Assembly: GCF_900113045.1 (NCBI RefSeq)
Contig: NZ_FONY01000020.1
Coordinates: 31,952-95,951 of the forward strand
Length of the DNA: 64,000 bases
Direction of reading: 5' to 3'
Source: Thermoflexibacter ruber
Lineage (GTDB): Bacteria; Bacteroidota; Bacteroidia; Cytophagales; Thermoflexibacteraceae
Part shown: positions 1 to 8,264 of the stretch, in pieces
Numbering within the stretch: the stretch's first letter is position 1
Layout: every line of letters starts with the position of its first letter
The notes under the pieces: model-generated
Told to the model about the DNA's origin: nothing
Databases searched by the model: none
The model's input: only the letters and a program-made list of their open reading frames with translations
Translations under genes and position numbers: made by a program

Positions 1-175
1 TTTTGGGTAAGCTAAGGCTTATTGCCTGTGTAGTAGGATTATTAAAATATCTTGGATAATATCGGAATCTATAACTTATTTTTCCGTTTTTTACTTCTTT
101 GTAGAGATTGCCCACCCAAATTCCATTTTTATAAACTTTTACCTTCTGTGAACTTTTATTTTTTTGGGTTCTCAT
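1..175 (-). CDS. HipA N-terminal-domain protein (partial, runs off left edge)
   Basis: The minus strand from the ATG at 173-175 is open to the window edge and encodes 58 residues. A basic start (MRTQKNK) is followed by VKVYKNGIWVGNLY, then a YYPRYFNNP segment and ending in SLSLPK. This is the pattern of the N-terminal 'couple' domain of HipA kinases, where a hydrophobic strand plus a G-x-L turn precede a stretch ending LSLP. Only the first part is visible. It could be a full HipA toxin kinase or one of the short stand-alone HipA N-terminal proteins of Bacteroidota. The kinase domain and any HipB partner would lie to the left. The family assignment rests on pattern recognition alone. Confidence 0.6.
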   Translation of the reverse strand, partial: MRTQKNKSSQKVKVYKNGIWVGNLYKEVKNGKISYRFRYYPRYFNNPTTQAISLSLPK

Positions 176-257
176 CGTAATTTTTCAAACTTTTAACCAA
201 AGTTAATAAAAAGTTTCTCTCTTTCAAATCTCACCAATTCAATTAAAAACCTCCTTC

Positions 258-1649
258 TCAAAATCCATAATTCAGCACCACATTGTAGTTGCCCATATCT
301 ACTCTATTAATCCTATACCGCTCATTGTCATAGATTTCTCCATTGTTTACTTTGTAAACTGCTAAGACTTGTACGTCTAAACCTTCTAACAAGCCTTTGA
401 AACGGTAGCGCATTTCTGCATTGAGTTGGAAAAAGGAAGGCATACCATATTTGTTTAGACGGGTATTTTTTACATCAGGCATTTGGTAGTGTCCTATGCC
501 ACCCTCAAAGCGCAGTCTTTTTTGTGGAACTTGGTGAATAAAGTATAAGTTTATTGCATGAACATCTCCAAATCCATCGCTGCGTTCTCTTTTCATAAAA
601 GTAAAAAAAGGCTCTAATCCCCACTCTCTTGGCGAAAGAAAACGACTGTCTGCGGTGATGCGGGTATAGTTGAGTTGTAGTTGAGCGTTATTTTTTTGAT
701 AAGCAATGCGTCCGCTCAATGCCCAAGCGTGTGTGTTTGGTGTAATGTATGTTCTTGCCAAATCTTCATTTCCTCCTTGATTAACCGCATCTTGGCGGTT
801 GGCTTGGAAGGCGAGTAAAATTTTATCCTTATTTTTAAGGGAAAAACTCCTTTCTACTTGGGCAAAAGCAAGGTTGTAAATGTTTTCTAAAAAGTAATTC
901 CTTAGTGTAATTTTTACTTGATTTTTAAACTGGTAATGCCCACCAATTAAAAGCAATCCCTTGCTTGTCAAATTATTAGCATAGCCAGAACGAGAGCCAT
1001 CAGGGTTGATGCCTGTGGGATAAGTGCCTATGGACTCTGCGATGCTGTACCACTTTTGCGTAGAGCGAGGAGCAGAACGGTACAAATATCCTCCTTCCAA
1101 ATGCAAGTTGTTTCTCGGGTTCAAGTCTATCCAAAGCCCTTCCATAAATGAGGGTCGCATTCTGCCGTCCTGCGGGTGAATGTAAGGAAGTGTAAGTAAC
1201 TGTTTCCCCAAAGTAATGCTTGATTTGTTCCAACTATACCGCAAAAAAAGTTCTTCTATCCTCACCAATTCATTTTTTTGAGAAAAATTAGTAACATCAT
1301 ACAAACCAATCACGTAGCGGTCTGGGGCGTTGGTTAGTGGGTCATTTTTCGTAAAGTCAGAAGAAGCAATATCATAAGTTACTGAGCCTGCTATCCCTAA
1401 CTGAAAGCCTTTGTACTTGGCAGTTTCGTAGCGCAAAACTCCCGCTACTGCGTAGCCGTAAGAATCAGTGAGTTGTCCATTGTTGTCGTTGAGCATGAGA
1501 AAATTTCTGAACAATCCGCCAACTTTTCCTTTGGTAAAAGCCTGTCGCAGGTTCGTGCTATCTTTTTGAATGGTAGTATTTTGTGCCTCCACTTTTTTAG
1601 ATAAAAATAAGAATAGCAAAAGGCTCAATATCAGGTATTTGTTTTTCAT
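258..1649 (-). CDS. OprD-like outer-membrane porin
   Basis: 463 residues. A signal peptide (basic MKNK, hydrophobic ILSLLLFLFL, cleavage after VEAQ) is followed by many alternating amphipathic strands with aromatic girdles. The protein ends in NYGF, a terminal aromatic as in beta-barrel outer-membrane proteins. The 'GKQLLTLPYIHPQDGRMRPSFMEGLWIDL' region resembles OprD-type porins, which carry small organic or anionic substrates. It lies downstream of the TsdA-type cytochrome on the same strand with a 75-bp gap, so it may be the outer-membrane entry route for the sulfur block. That link is inference and the substrate cannot be read from the sequence. Confidence 0.7.
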   Translation of the reverse strand: MKNKYLILSLLLFLFLSKKVEAQNTTIQKDSTNLRQAFTKGKVGGLFRNFLMLNDNNGQLTDSYGYAVAGVLRYETAKYKGFQLGIAGSVTYDIASSDFTKNDPLTNAPDRYVIGLYDVTNFSQKNELVRIEELFLRYSWNKSSITLGKQLLTLPYIHPQDGRMRPSFMEGLWIDLNPRNNLHLEGGYLYRSAPRSTQKWYSIAESIGTYPTGINPDGSRSGYANNLTSKGLLLIGGHYQFKNQVKITLRNYFLENIYNLAFAQVERSFSLKNKDKILLAFQANRQDAVNQGGNEDLARTYITPNTHAWALSGRIAYQKNNAQLQLNYTRITADSRFLSPREWGLEPFFTFMKRERSDGFGDVHAINLYFIHQVPQKRLRFEGGIGHYQMPDVKNTRLNKYGMPSFFQLNAEMRYRFKGLLEGLDVQVLAVYKVNNGEIYDNERYRINRVDMGNYNVVLNYGF

Positions 1650-1724
1650 ATTTTGTTATTTTACTGCAAAATGATTGTCCCTATGGGGACTTTAAATGAA
1701 CAATAAATTTGAAACAACTCATAA

Positions 1725-2783
1725 CTACTTTTTTCTTGCTTCTGCTATGGGTTTAAAGGGACCGAACTTATGTTGTTGTTCTGAAAAACTATCTGCAAAT
1801 GGACCGAAAGGGTGGTCTATAGGCTTACCTGCAAGGTTTTTCCAATCATTTTTCATTACTGTTGTTCTTACGTCAGGGCGGGGCATACTGTTGATATAAG
1901 CGGCAACGTCCCAAGCCTCCTCGTCTGTAACCAAAGGTCTATCGTAGCTTGCTGCCCACGGCATATTGGCTTTGACATAGCTTGCTAAGCGAGAGAGTCG
2001 GTAAAGTCCAGCTCCATTGTTATAGCTATTTTTTCCCCAAAGTGGAGGATACTGATAGCCTGTTCCGTCTGGCATAGGAACGCCACTTCCGTCTAATTGA
2101 TGACATGAAAAACATTTTTTCTCATAGACAATTTTCCCTTTTTCTGGGTCAGCGGCTCTATCCAAGTAAGGTAGTTCTACTAATCCTGACCCTTTAGGAG
2201 TTTCTCCTCTCTTTACATCTTTGCCCAGCCAGCTGATATAGGCAACTATTGCGTGCATTTCTCTGCTTGCTGTGTCTAAGGGCTTTCCATTCAAGCTACG
2301 TTCAAAGCAATCATTGACGCGTTTTTGTATAGTTTCTACCGTTCCAGACCTTTCCCTGAACTTAGGATAGGTAGAAGCTACTGCGCTGTAATTGTTTCCA
2401 AAAGGCTTTGTGCCTGCGTCCAAGTGACAGTTTTGGCAGTTCATTCCGTTACTCATTTTTGCCACAGAACCATTTGTACCTAAGTAAATGGCGGTATTTT
2501 TTATCAATTCTCTTCCATAACGAATCAGCTTACCCTGTTCGTCTTGGGGAATTGTGCTGGTATCTGGGGCTTGCCAAAGGGGTGGGAAAGTTGTTTGTCC
2601 TTGAACTGTAGCTAAGTTTTCTACTTTTTCTTGCCTTTCCCGTTCTTTCCAAGAAAAATCGATATTTCTCAAAAAAAGTAAGGTGAAAATCGTTAGTAAG
2701 CCCACAGGTACAAAAAGCAAAAGAAAATTGGCATACCTAAGTATTTTAGCTATTTCCCTTTGTTGTAAATCTTTGTTTTCCAT
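1725..2783 (-). CDS. tsdA: TsdA-type diheme cytochrome c (thiosulfate dehydrogenase)
   Basis: 352 residues. One membrane anchor lies at about 19-38, followed by two periplasmic cytochrome c domains. Heme-binding CxxCH motifs are at C116-H120 (CQNCH) and C224-H228 (CFSCH). Cys159 in VNDCFERSLNGK sits between them, where TsdA enzymes carry the cysteine that ligates heme 1. The EMHAIVAYISWL block is also typical of TsdA. The family oxidises two thiosulfates to tetrathionate, and some members run the reverse reaction. The uncleaved N-terminal anchor is unlike soluble TsdA and suggests electron transfer at the membrane. The neighbouring YeeE/YedE and CstB-like genes support a sulfur role. Confidence 0.8.
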   Translation of the reverse strand: MENKDLQQREIAKILRYANFLLLFVPVGLLTIFTLLFLRNIDFSWKERERQEKVENLATVQGQTTFPPLWQAPDTSTIPQDEQGKLIRYGRELIKNTAIYLGTNGSVAKMSNGMNCQNCHLDAGTKPFGNNYSAVASTYPKFRERSGTVETIQKRVNDCFERSLNGKPLDTASREMHAIVAYISWLGKDVKRGETPKGSGLVELPYLDRAADPEKGKIVYEKKCFSCHQLDGSGVPMPDGTGYQYPPLWGKNSYNNGAGLYRLSRLASYVKANMPWAASYDRPLVTDEEAWDVAAYINSMPRPDVRTTVMKNDWKNLAGKPIDHPFGPFADSFSEQQHKFGPFKPIAEARKK

Positions 2784-2820
2784 GTGTTTAAATTTGGAAA
2801 ATTAATTGACTCTTGCTTTT

Positions 2821-2876
2821 CACGTGATAACTGAAAAGATAGTTATTCAATTTTTTACGTGTTATCACGTAAAAAA
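2821..2876. repeat. Palindrome family copy 1 (perfect hairpin 2851-2876)
   Basis: Arms TTTTTTACGTG (2851-2861) and CACGTAAAAAA (2866-2876) form a perfect 11-bp stem around loop TTAT, just past the stop of the upstream minus-strand gene. A further half copy, CACGTGATAAC at 2821-2831, pairs with 2861-2870. The same design recurs at 3416, 3503, 3606, 5765, 7049, 34263 and 34326. The run of T/A could let it act as a terminator in either direction. Confidence 0.8.
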
Positions 2877-2883
2877 TAATACC

Positions 2884-3402
2884 TTAATGAGGTAATTTTT
2901 CTCTAAGTTTTCCATATACCCAAGTTCCTGCAATAGCACTCAACAAAGTAATGCTAATTACTCCAAACCCATTGCCTATTTGAGCAAACAAGGGACCGGG
3001 ACAAGCCCCCGTAATCGCCCAACCTAAACCAAAAATCAATCCTCCATAGATTTGTCCTTTACTGAACTCTTTGTTGTCTATGGTGATTTTTTCCCCATAG
3101 ATAGACTTGATATTCAGTCTTTTAATAAGTTGAACGGAGATAAGCCCTACTATTACCGCAGTGCCAATCACTCCGTACATGTGGAAAGAGGTCAGGTGGA
3201 ACATTTCTTGGATACGAAACCAGCTAATGATTTCCGCCTTGACAAAGACAATCCCAAAAACAATTCCAACCACCATGTACTTAAAATTGTACCACCAAGG
3301 GTGTTGTAAGGCAGATTCATTGGTACACATTGCATCTGTATGGCGAACATCTGCATTGATAATTTCTTCTATTTCAGTAGTTTTGATGATAGTTTTTTCC
3401 AT
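2884..3402 (-). CDS. YeeE/YedE-family sulfur transporter, half 1
   Basis: 172 residues from the ATG at 3402. The longer frame to 3435 would start inside a palindrome and adds the meaningless MCYHMINKIKI. Four hydrophobic spans follow a short cytosolic N terminus. The motif GWAITGACPGPLFAQIG with Cys134 is the hallmark of the C-terminal half of YeeE/YedE proteins, whose conserved cysteines relay thiosulfate or similar sulfur compounds across the inner membrane. Together with the 3643-4209 gene it makes one complete transporter split over two genes, a common arrangement. It lies between the TsdA gene and the other half, all on the minus strand. Confidence 0.8.
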   Translation of the reverse strand: MEKTIIKTTEIEEIINADVRHTDAMCTNESALQHPWWYNFKYMVVGIVFGIVFVKAEIISWFRIQEMFHLTSFHMYGVIGTAVIVGLISVQLIKRLNIKSIYGEKITIDNKEFSKGQIYGGLIFGLGWAITGACPGPLFAQIGNGFGVISITLLSAIAGTWVYGKLREKLPH

Positions 3403-3415
3403 AATTTTAATTTTG

Positions 3416-3441
3416 TTTATCATGTGATAACACATGATAAA
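3416..3441. repeat. Palindrome family copy 2
   Basis: Arms TTTATCATGTG (3416-3426) and CACATGATAAA (3431-3441) form a perfect 11-bp stem with loop ATAA. It ends 14 bp upstream of the YeeE-half start codon, so it would lie in the mRNA leader if transcription comes from further upstream. Confidence 0.85.
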
Positions 3442-3502
3442 TTGACTTGATGTTGATTTTTAACTCATTTGTTTTGCAATTTTGCAAGTGTTTTTCGGTT
3501 TG

Positions 3503-3543
3503 TTTATCACGTACTTCGTACCGAGTACAAAATACGTGATAAA
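3503..3543. repeat. Palindrome family copy 3 (long-loop form)
   Basis: Arms TTTATCACGTA (3503-3513) and TACGTGATAAA (3533-3543) enclose a nested GTAC-TTC-GTAC hairpin at 3511-3521. The same nested core recurs in the copy at 34263-34302. Confidence 0.8.
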
Positions 3544-3605
3544 TTGACTTGTTTTCCTTTTAGTTCTTTGTCAATTTTACAAGCGTTTCTCGAGCCATTT
3601 GTCAT

Positions 3606-3631
3606 CTTATCATGTGTTTTCACATGATAAG
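3606..3631. repeat. Palindrome family copy 4
   Basis: Arms CTTATCATGTG (3606-3616) and CACATGATAAG (3621-3631) form a perfect 11-bp stem with loop TTTT, 12 bp past the stop codon of the upstream minus-strand gene. It differs from the copy at 34326 by one compensated base pair. Confidence 0.85.
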
Positions 3632-3642
3632 CATATTCAAAC

Positions 3643-4209
3643 TCATAAAAACTTGAAAATCAGTGGTAATAATACATTAGCAGAAATAAAACCACCCACC
3701 ATGAAGCTAATAGTAGCTATGAGCGAAGGTACTTGCAAATTGGACAAGCCCATGATAGAATGTCCAGAAGTACAGCCCCCCGCATAGCGAGTTCCAAAAC
3801 CTACTAAGAAACCACCTAAGACAAAGAAAATGAAACCTTTGAGAGTAAAAAGATTATCCCAAGTGAAAATTTCTGCGGGCATAAGGCTACTAAAATCACT
3901 AATGCCGTAGCTTGCTAAGATTTGTTGGGTGCTTTCTGAAATTTGGATAGCTTCAGGGTTTTGTAAGAAAAGATGTGCAAAAAAACCTCCCAGAAATATT
4001 CCCGCTACAAAAAATAGATTCCATGCTTCCTTTTTCCAATCATATTTGAAAAAAGGAATATTCGCAGGCATACAAGCGGCGCATACGTGCCTCAAAGAAG
4101 ACGAAATCCCAAATTTTTTATTCCCTAAAATGAGTAGAGTAGGTACAGTAAGCCCTATCATCACCCCTGCCACTGACCAATGCCAAGGCTGTTGCAAAAA
4201 TTCTAACAT
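3643..4209 (-). CDS. YeeE/YedE-family sulfur transporter, half 2
   Basis: 188 residues with about four membrane spans. The motif RYAGGCTSGHSIMGLS with Cys146 is the diagnostic YeeE GGCxxGH signature. C43 and C46 in HVCAACMPAN lie in the first loop. The family imports thiosulfate or other reduced sulfur, or moves it for sulfur-carrier proteins. It lies between the CstB-like gene and the other half-transporter, with palindromes rather than coding sequence in the 240-bp gap to half 1. The substrate is inferred from family and context. Confidence 0.82.
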   Translation of the reverse strand: MLEFLQQPWHWSVAGVMIGLTVPTLLILGNKKFGISSSLRHVCAACMPANIPFFKYDWKKEAWNLFFVAGIFLGGFFAHLFLQNPEAIQISESTQQILASYGISDFSSLMPAEIFTWDNLFTLKGFIFFVLGGFLVGFGTRYAGGCTSGHSIMGLSNLQVPSLIATISFMVGGFISANVLLPLIFKFL

Positions 4210-4268
4210 AATTTTCTTAGTTATGAGTTACAAGCGATTAGTTATGACTGGTATATTGTCTTATCTAT

Positions 4269-4295
4269 GCTGACAGGTTTTTTACACCTGTCAGC
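4269..4295 (-). terminator. Intrinsic-type hairpin after the CstB-like gene
   Basis: GCTGACAGGT (4269-4278) pairs with ACCTGTCAGC (4286-4295) around a 7-nt loop, 12 bp past the stop of the minus-strand gene ending at 4307. The arms resemble the TGACAGGTTTT hairpin at 27143-27176. Confidence 0.6.
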
Positions 4296-4306
4296 TATAA
4301 AAAGTA

Positions 4307-5722
4307 TTAGTTTGCTTTCAAAGTCGAAGGGCAAACATAGTTCGTTTTGGGAATGTCAGTTTTTGAAATTGCCCCAAAACCACCAGCAATGTCCACTACG
4401 TTGTGGTAGCCTCTTGCTTTAAGCACTGAACATGCAATCATAGAACGATAGCCTCCTGCACAGTGAATATAGTTGTCTTTTTCTTTGTCAAAAGAAGCCA
4501 TGTGTTCATTGATATATGCCAAAGGAGTGTTCTGTGCTATTTCCAGATGCTCTGCCTCGAACTCACTTTGCTTGCGGACATCTTTTACTACTATATCGGC
4601 GTTTTCTTTTACTCTTTGTGCAAACTCCTCAGCAGAAATAGAAATTACATGGTCTAACTCTTTTCCTGCTTTTTCCCAAGCCGCTATGCCACCCTCTAAA
4701 TACCCTAAGGTGTTGTCATAACCCACTCTGGACAAGCGAGTAACTACTTCTTCTTCTCTGCCTTCGTCTGCTACTATGATGATGGCTTGGTTGATATCAG
4801 TAATCAAAGTCCCTACCCAAGGTGCAAAATCTCCGTCAATACCAATGTTGATAGATTGAGGAATAAAACCATTTTTAAAAACTTGAGGTTTGCGAGTATC
4901 CAACACGATAGCATTATGGTCTTCCACTAACATTTCTATCACTTCTGGAGAGAGAGGAGTCATGCCTTTAGAAATCACCTTTTCTACGCTTTCATAACCT
5001 GTTTTATTTAGCATTACATTTTTAGGGAAGTAGAAAGGAGGTGGCTGAAGCCCATCAGTAACTTCTTTGATAAACTGTTCCTTCGTAGCGGCTTTGAGGG
5101 CATAGTTGGTCTTTTTCTGATTGCCCAAAGTATCAGAAGTTTCCTTACTCATGTTTTTTCCACAAGCTGAGCCAGCCCCATGAGCAGGATATACAATGAT
5201 GTCATCAGCTAAGGGCATAATTTTAGTATGCAAAGAGTCATACAAATAACTTGCTAAATCATTGATAGTCAAATTAGATTTTTGGGCTAAATCAGGTCGT
5301 CCCACATCTCCAATGAAAAGTGTATCGCCTGTGAAAATAGCTGTTTCTTTGCCGTTCTCGTCGATGAGTAAGTAGCAACTTGATTCCATGGTATGTCCTG
5401 GTGTATGTAGCACACGAATAACTACCTCGCCTAACTTGAACTCTTGACCATCTTGGGCAATCAGCGCATCAAAAGCAGGGTTAGCATTAGGACCGTAAAT
5501 AATCGGTGCACCTGTCGCTTTCGCTAAGTCTAAATGTCCAGATACGAAATCGGCGTGGAAATGTGTTTCAAAAATGTATTTGATAGTGGCATTGTTGCGC
5601 TTAGCCTTTTCTAAGTAAGGCTTAATTTCTCTTAAAGGGTCGATGATAGCTGCTTCGTTGCCTGATTGGATGTAGTAAGCACCTTGTGCTAAACAGCCTG
5701 TGTAAATTTGTTCTATTTTCAT
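4307..5722 (-). CDS. CstB-like persulfide dioxygenase-sulfurtransferase
   Basis: 471 residues with three domains. The N-terminal metallo-beta-lactamase fold has candidate mononuclear iron ligands H54 (THFHAD), H110 (TPGHT) and D133 (GDTLF), as in ETHE1 persulfide dioxygenases. Residue 59 is Phe where dinuclear enzymes have His. Rhodanese domain 1 (about 255-350) lacks the catalytic cysteine (VADEGRE). Domain 2 (about 362-465) keeps it as C421 in HCAGGYRS. This dioxygenase, pseudo-rhodanese, rhodanese order is that of Staphylococcus CstB, which turns low-molecular-weight persulfides into sulfite and thiosulfate. The neighbouring TauE, YeeE and TsdA genes fit those products. Activity is inferred from domain order and metal ligands. 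Confidence 0.8.
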   Translation of the reverse strand: MKIEQIYTGCLAQGAYYIQSGNEAAIIDPLREIKPYLEKAKRNNATIKYIFETHFHADFVSGHLDLAKATGAPIIYGPNANPAFDALIAQDGQEFKLGEVVIRVLHTPGHTMESSCYLLIDENGKETAIFTGDTLFIGDVGRPDLAQKSNLTINDLASYLYDSLHTKIMPLADDIIVYPAHGAGSACGKNMSKETSDTLGNQKKTNYALKAATKEQFIKEVTDGLQPPPFYFPKNVMLNKTGYESVEKVISKGMTPLSPEVIEMLVEDHNAIVLDTRKPQVFKNGFIPQSINIGIDGDFAPWVGTLITDINQAIIIVADEGREEEVVTRLSRVGYDNTLGYLEGGIAAWEKAGKELDHVISISAEEFAQRVKENADIVVKDVRKQSEFEAEHLEIAQNTPLAYINEHMASFDKEKDNYIHCAGGYRSMIACSVLKARGYHNVVDIAGGFGAISKTDIPKTNYVCPSTLKAN

Positions 5723-5764
5723 TTTTTTGAATATTTATGTTTTGTTTTGATTTTTTTATTTTGC

Positions 5765-5788
5765 TTCTCACGTCATAAAATGTGAGAA
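5765..5788. repeat. Palindrome family copy 5 (imperfect)
   Basis: TTCTCAC (5765-5771) pairs with GTGAGAA (5782-5788), extended by a G-T and a T-A pair. It lies 43 bp upstream of the CstB-like start. Confidence 0.6.
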
Positions 5789-5811
5789 ATTGATTTATTT
5801 AAGATATTTTT

Positions 5812-7035
5812 TTATGAAGTGGCATACTTTACATTTTTTATAGAATACGATTTAAAGTTCCATTGAATATAAACACCTGTTAGTGAGGTAAGTAAGCCAA
5901 TAATTGTGATAGTAATGCCTACTTCAAACTTGATTAATAGCAAGGCAGAAAGTAATGCGCCTACTACAAAACCACCGTCCCGCCAAAAGCGATATACCCC
6001 TAATTGAATTGCTTTTTGAGAAGGCAAAGCATTGTCAGCTATTGCCGCTACAAAAACAGGATAAACCATAGCTGTTCCCAAGCCTAATACTGCCGACAAG
6101 AAAGCAAAACTGATAAAAGTATTTGCCCAAGCAAACAGAAGCAATACAATTCCTTGCAACGCCATTCCCCAAACCATCAAAGGTTTTCTTCCGTAACTGT
6201 CAGACCATTTTCCTGTAAATAATTGGAAGATTCCCCATGTCAAAGGGTAAACTGCCGCAATCAATCCAATTTGTTCTAAATCAAAGCCTTTGCTTATTAA
6301 TAATACTGGAAAAACTCCCCATGCCAGCGCATCATTCAAGTTATTTACCAAACCAGCTATGACAACTGCACGCTGGTTTTTCTGTTGAAAAATCTCTATG
6401 ATACAATTTACACTACAAGCAAAATAGGTTTTATTGTTTTGTAAATCAATAGTTTGACTTTTCTCTTGTGATTTTGATATTTCCTTTACCCAAAGGGTAC
6501 TTAACAAAAGTGCCACTGCTACAATAGCTCCTGCTAAGAAAAAAGGATAAGGAAAAACATTATATTCCTTTGCTATCAAAGCACTTAGATAAGCACTCAA
6601 AGCCAAAGCTGTATAACCTGCAAACTCATTCAATCCTGCTACCAAGCCTCTGTTCTTTTCTCCTGCCAATTCTATTTTCATTAGTAAAGTCATAGACCAA
6701 GCCAAACCTTGTTGCAATCCTAAAAAGACATTGGCTAAAAGAATCCACCACCAAGACTGGGCAAAAATCAGTAAGAAAGGCACAGGAATCGCTAAATACC
6801 AACCTATGAGTAGAAGCTTTTTCCTGCTTACTTTCATTGCCCACTTGCCTCCCCAATAGTTCACCGTCATTTTGCTTACGCCAAAAGCCATAATAAAAGC
6901 CAGCAAAAGCATATTGTTTTTGATGCCAAACTGCTGTTCTGCAAGCATAGGCATAATGCTTCTTTCTATTCCTAACAAACTACCAACTAAGGCGTTAATC
7001 AATGTAAGCAAGGCTATTTGACTTTTATTTTGCAT
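5812..7035 (-). CDS. MFS transporter
   Basis: 407 residues from the ATG at 7035. The frame to 7068 only adds residues read from a palindrome. About 12 hydrophobic segments are arranged in two halves. Between TM2 and TM3 is NYWGGKWAMKVSRKK, and in the second half TGKWSDSYGRKPLMVWG matches the MFS loop-2/3 pattern (G-x-x-x-D-x-x-G-R-K). A short hydrophilic linker lies in the middle. It sits between the CstB-like and TauE genes on the same strand. A sulfur-compound or related anion substrate is possible but not shown by the sequence. Confidence 0.8.
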   Translation of the reverse strand: MQNKSQIALLTLINALVGSLLGIERSIMPMLAEQQFGIKNNMLLLAFIMAFGVSKMTVNYWGGKWAMKVSRKKLLLIGWYLAIPVPFLLIFAQSWWWILLANVFLGLQQGLAWSMTLLMKIELAGEKNRGLVAGLNEFAGYTALALSAYLSALIAKEYNVFPYPFFLAGAIVAVALLLSTLWVKEISKSQEKSQTIDLQNNKTYFACSVNCIIEIFQQKNQRAVVIAGLVNNLNDALAWGVFPVLLISKGFDLEQIGLIAAVYPLTWGIFQLFTGKWSDSYGRKPLMVWGMALQGIVLLLFAWANTFISFAFLSAVLGLGTAMVYPVFVAAIADNALPSQKAIQLGVYRFWRDGGFVVGALLSALLLIKFEVGITITIIGLLTSLTGVYIQWNFKSYSIKNVKYATS

Positions 7036-7048
7036 TTTTTTATTTTTG

Positions 7049-7074
7049 CTTTTCACGTGATAACACATGAAAAG
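7049..7074. repeat. Palindrome family copy 6
   Basis: CTTTTCACGTG (7049-7059) pairs with CACATGAAAAG (7064-7074), with one mismatch and loop ATAA. It ends 13 bp before the MFS start codon, the same placement as the copy before the YeeE half at 3402. Confidence 0.8.
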
Positions 7075-7165
7075 TTGATTCTCAACGATTTATTTGTTGA
7101 GTCCACAGTAAAACTTATTAAGCACTAATACACGAAGATACAGGGTTTACCACAAGAAGACTTTT

Positions 7166-7188
7166 AACCATTTCAAACAACCTCAAAC
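7166..7188. repeat. 23-bp inverted match to 7618-7640
   Basis: This intergenic 23-mer, beginning AACCATTTC, is the exact reverse complement of 7618-7640 inside the TauE coding sequence. The match ends at both borders. Confidence 0.85.
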
Positions 7189-7211
7189 TATATCAAACAC
7201 TTTAAAATCAA

Positions 7212-8162
7212 CTACTTCAAAAACAACTCTTTTACAATAATATACACTCCCATCACCAGCACAAACCACCCAAAAGCAGGTTTTAAGGTTTCATTGCTTA
7301 TCTTTTTGGAAAGCAAACTTCCTCCAATAATCCCAATTACCGCTACTCCAGAAAAGAACAATAAAAACTCCCAATTCATTGCTTCACTTGCTTTCAAATC
7401 TCCTGTAAAACCTATCAAAGATTTTAGTGCGATAATTACCAAAGAAGTCCCAATGGCTTGTTTCATGGGCAACTTTGCTAAGAGAACCAAAGCAGGAATA
7501 ATCAAAAAGCCTCCACCAGCCCCAACCAAACCTGTAATTCCACCTACGATTAAGCCCTCTGCTAAGATTAAGGGGTAATTGTAGGCGATGGTTTGAGATA
7601 CGTGTAAGTGTAGACTTGTTTGAGGTTGTTTGAAATGGTTGGAGGTTGCTTGAATTGTTAATTGTCGATTGTTGGTTGTTAGTTGTTGGTTGTTATCGTT
7701 TATAGTTGCAAATGTTGATTGTTCATTTGCTATTGGTAAATCACCATCAGTAATTAGTAATTCTTTCTTTGATTGTCTAATCATGGAAACAGAAGCTAAG
7801 AGCATAATCACTGCAAATAGCATTAGCAAAAATAAGGGCTTTGTGAGTACAAATTCTCCCATTTGAAAAATGGTATTGGGGATAACAGGCACTACGTACA
7901 AACGAGTAAGGTAAACACCAATAATAGACGGTAAACCAAATACAAAAGCAGTGCGCCAATGAATATTTCCTTGACTGATATGGCTCAAAGAACCTACTAA
8001 ACTTGTTAGCCCTACGATAAAAAGCGAATAAGCGGTTGCAAGTACTGCATCAGTCGCAAAAAGATAAACTAAAATCGGTACGGTGAGAATAGAACCTCCT
8101 CCACCGATTAAGCCTAATGAAACACCCATGAGCAATGCTCCTATGTAACCTATAATTTCCAT
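7212..8162 (-). CDS. TauE/SafE-family sulfite/anion exporter
   Basis: 316 residues. It has two four-helix halves, each with a glycine-rich TauE signature: GVSLGLIGGGGSILTVPIL (about 14-32) and GITGLVGAGGGFLIIPALV (about 209-227). Family members export sulfite, sulfoacetate or related anions, which fits its place beside a CstB-like enzyme that makes sulfite. The cytoplasmic linker between the halves (about residues 131-190) is expanded and low in complexity, rich in N, Q and T. Part of it is encoded by a 23-mer that also occurs inverted downstream of the gene. An ArsR gene lies just upstream. Confidence 0.82.
   Translation of the reverse strand: MEIIGYIGALLMGVSLGLIGGGGSILTVPILVYLFATDAVLATAYSLFIVGLTSLVGSLSHISQGNIHWRTAFVFGLPSIIGVYLTRLYVVPVIPNTIFQMGEFVLTKPLFLLMLFAVIMLLASVSMIRQSKKELLITDGDLPIANEQSTFATINDNNQQLTTNNRQLTIQATSNHFKQPQTSLHLHVSQTIAYNYPLILAEGLIVGGITGLVGAGGGFLIIPALVLLAKLPMKQAIGTSLVIIALKSLIGFTGDLKASEAMNWEFLLFFSGVAVIGIIGGSLLSKKISNETLKPAFGWFVLVMGVYIIVKELFLK
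7618..7640. repeat. 23-bp inverted match to 7166-7188, inside the TauE gene
   Basis: Exact reverse complement of the spacer copy, embedded in a stretch of GTTGGTTGTTAGTTG-type repeats at about 7615-7700 that encodes the N/Q/T-rich linker. Confidence 0.85.
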
Positions 8163-8204
8163 GATTCAAATGTAGATAAAATATTTTATTTATAAACAAA
8201 TGAT

Positions 8205-8218
8205 AATATATTCATATA
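8205..8218. promoter_or_regulatory. Candidate ArsR-type operator upstream of the TauE gene
   Basis: AATATATTCATATA here matches 13 of 14 bases with the minus-strand sequence at 8594-8607 in front of the arsR-type gene. It lies 43 bp upstream of the TauE start. Confidence 0.45.
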
Positions 8219-8264
8219 ATCAAAAATAAAAAAGAACGAGCAACCACACATCAGAAACTAAAAA

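Noticed and set aside
1000..1233. Open frame in another minus-strand frame of the porin gene
   Set aside because: It is fully inside a well-supported coding sequence, with arginine- and histidine-rich filler typical of a shadow frame.
7610..7700. CRISPR-like repeats in the GTTGGTTGTT stretch
   Set aside because: The repeats are short, irregular, in a coding region and without spacers. No CRISPR array is present in the window.
8166..8174. TACATTTG box only 4 bp before the TauE start codon, suggesting a leaderless mRNA
   Set aside because: The -33 partner would be at 22 bp and the AT-rich context makes chance matches common, so it was not called.
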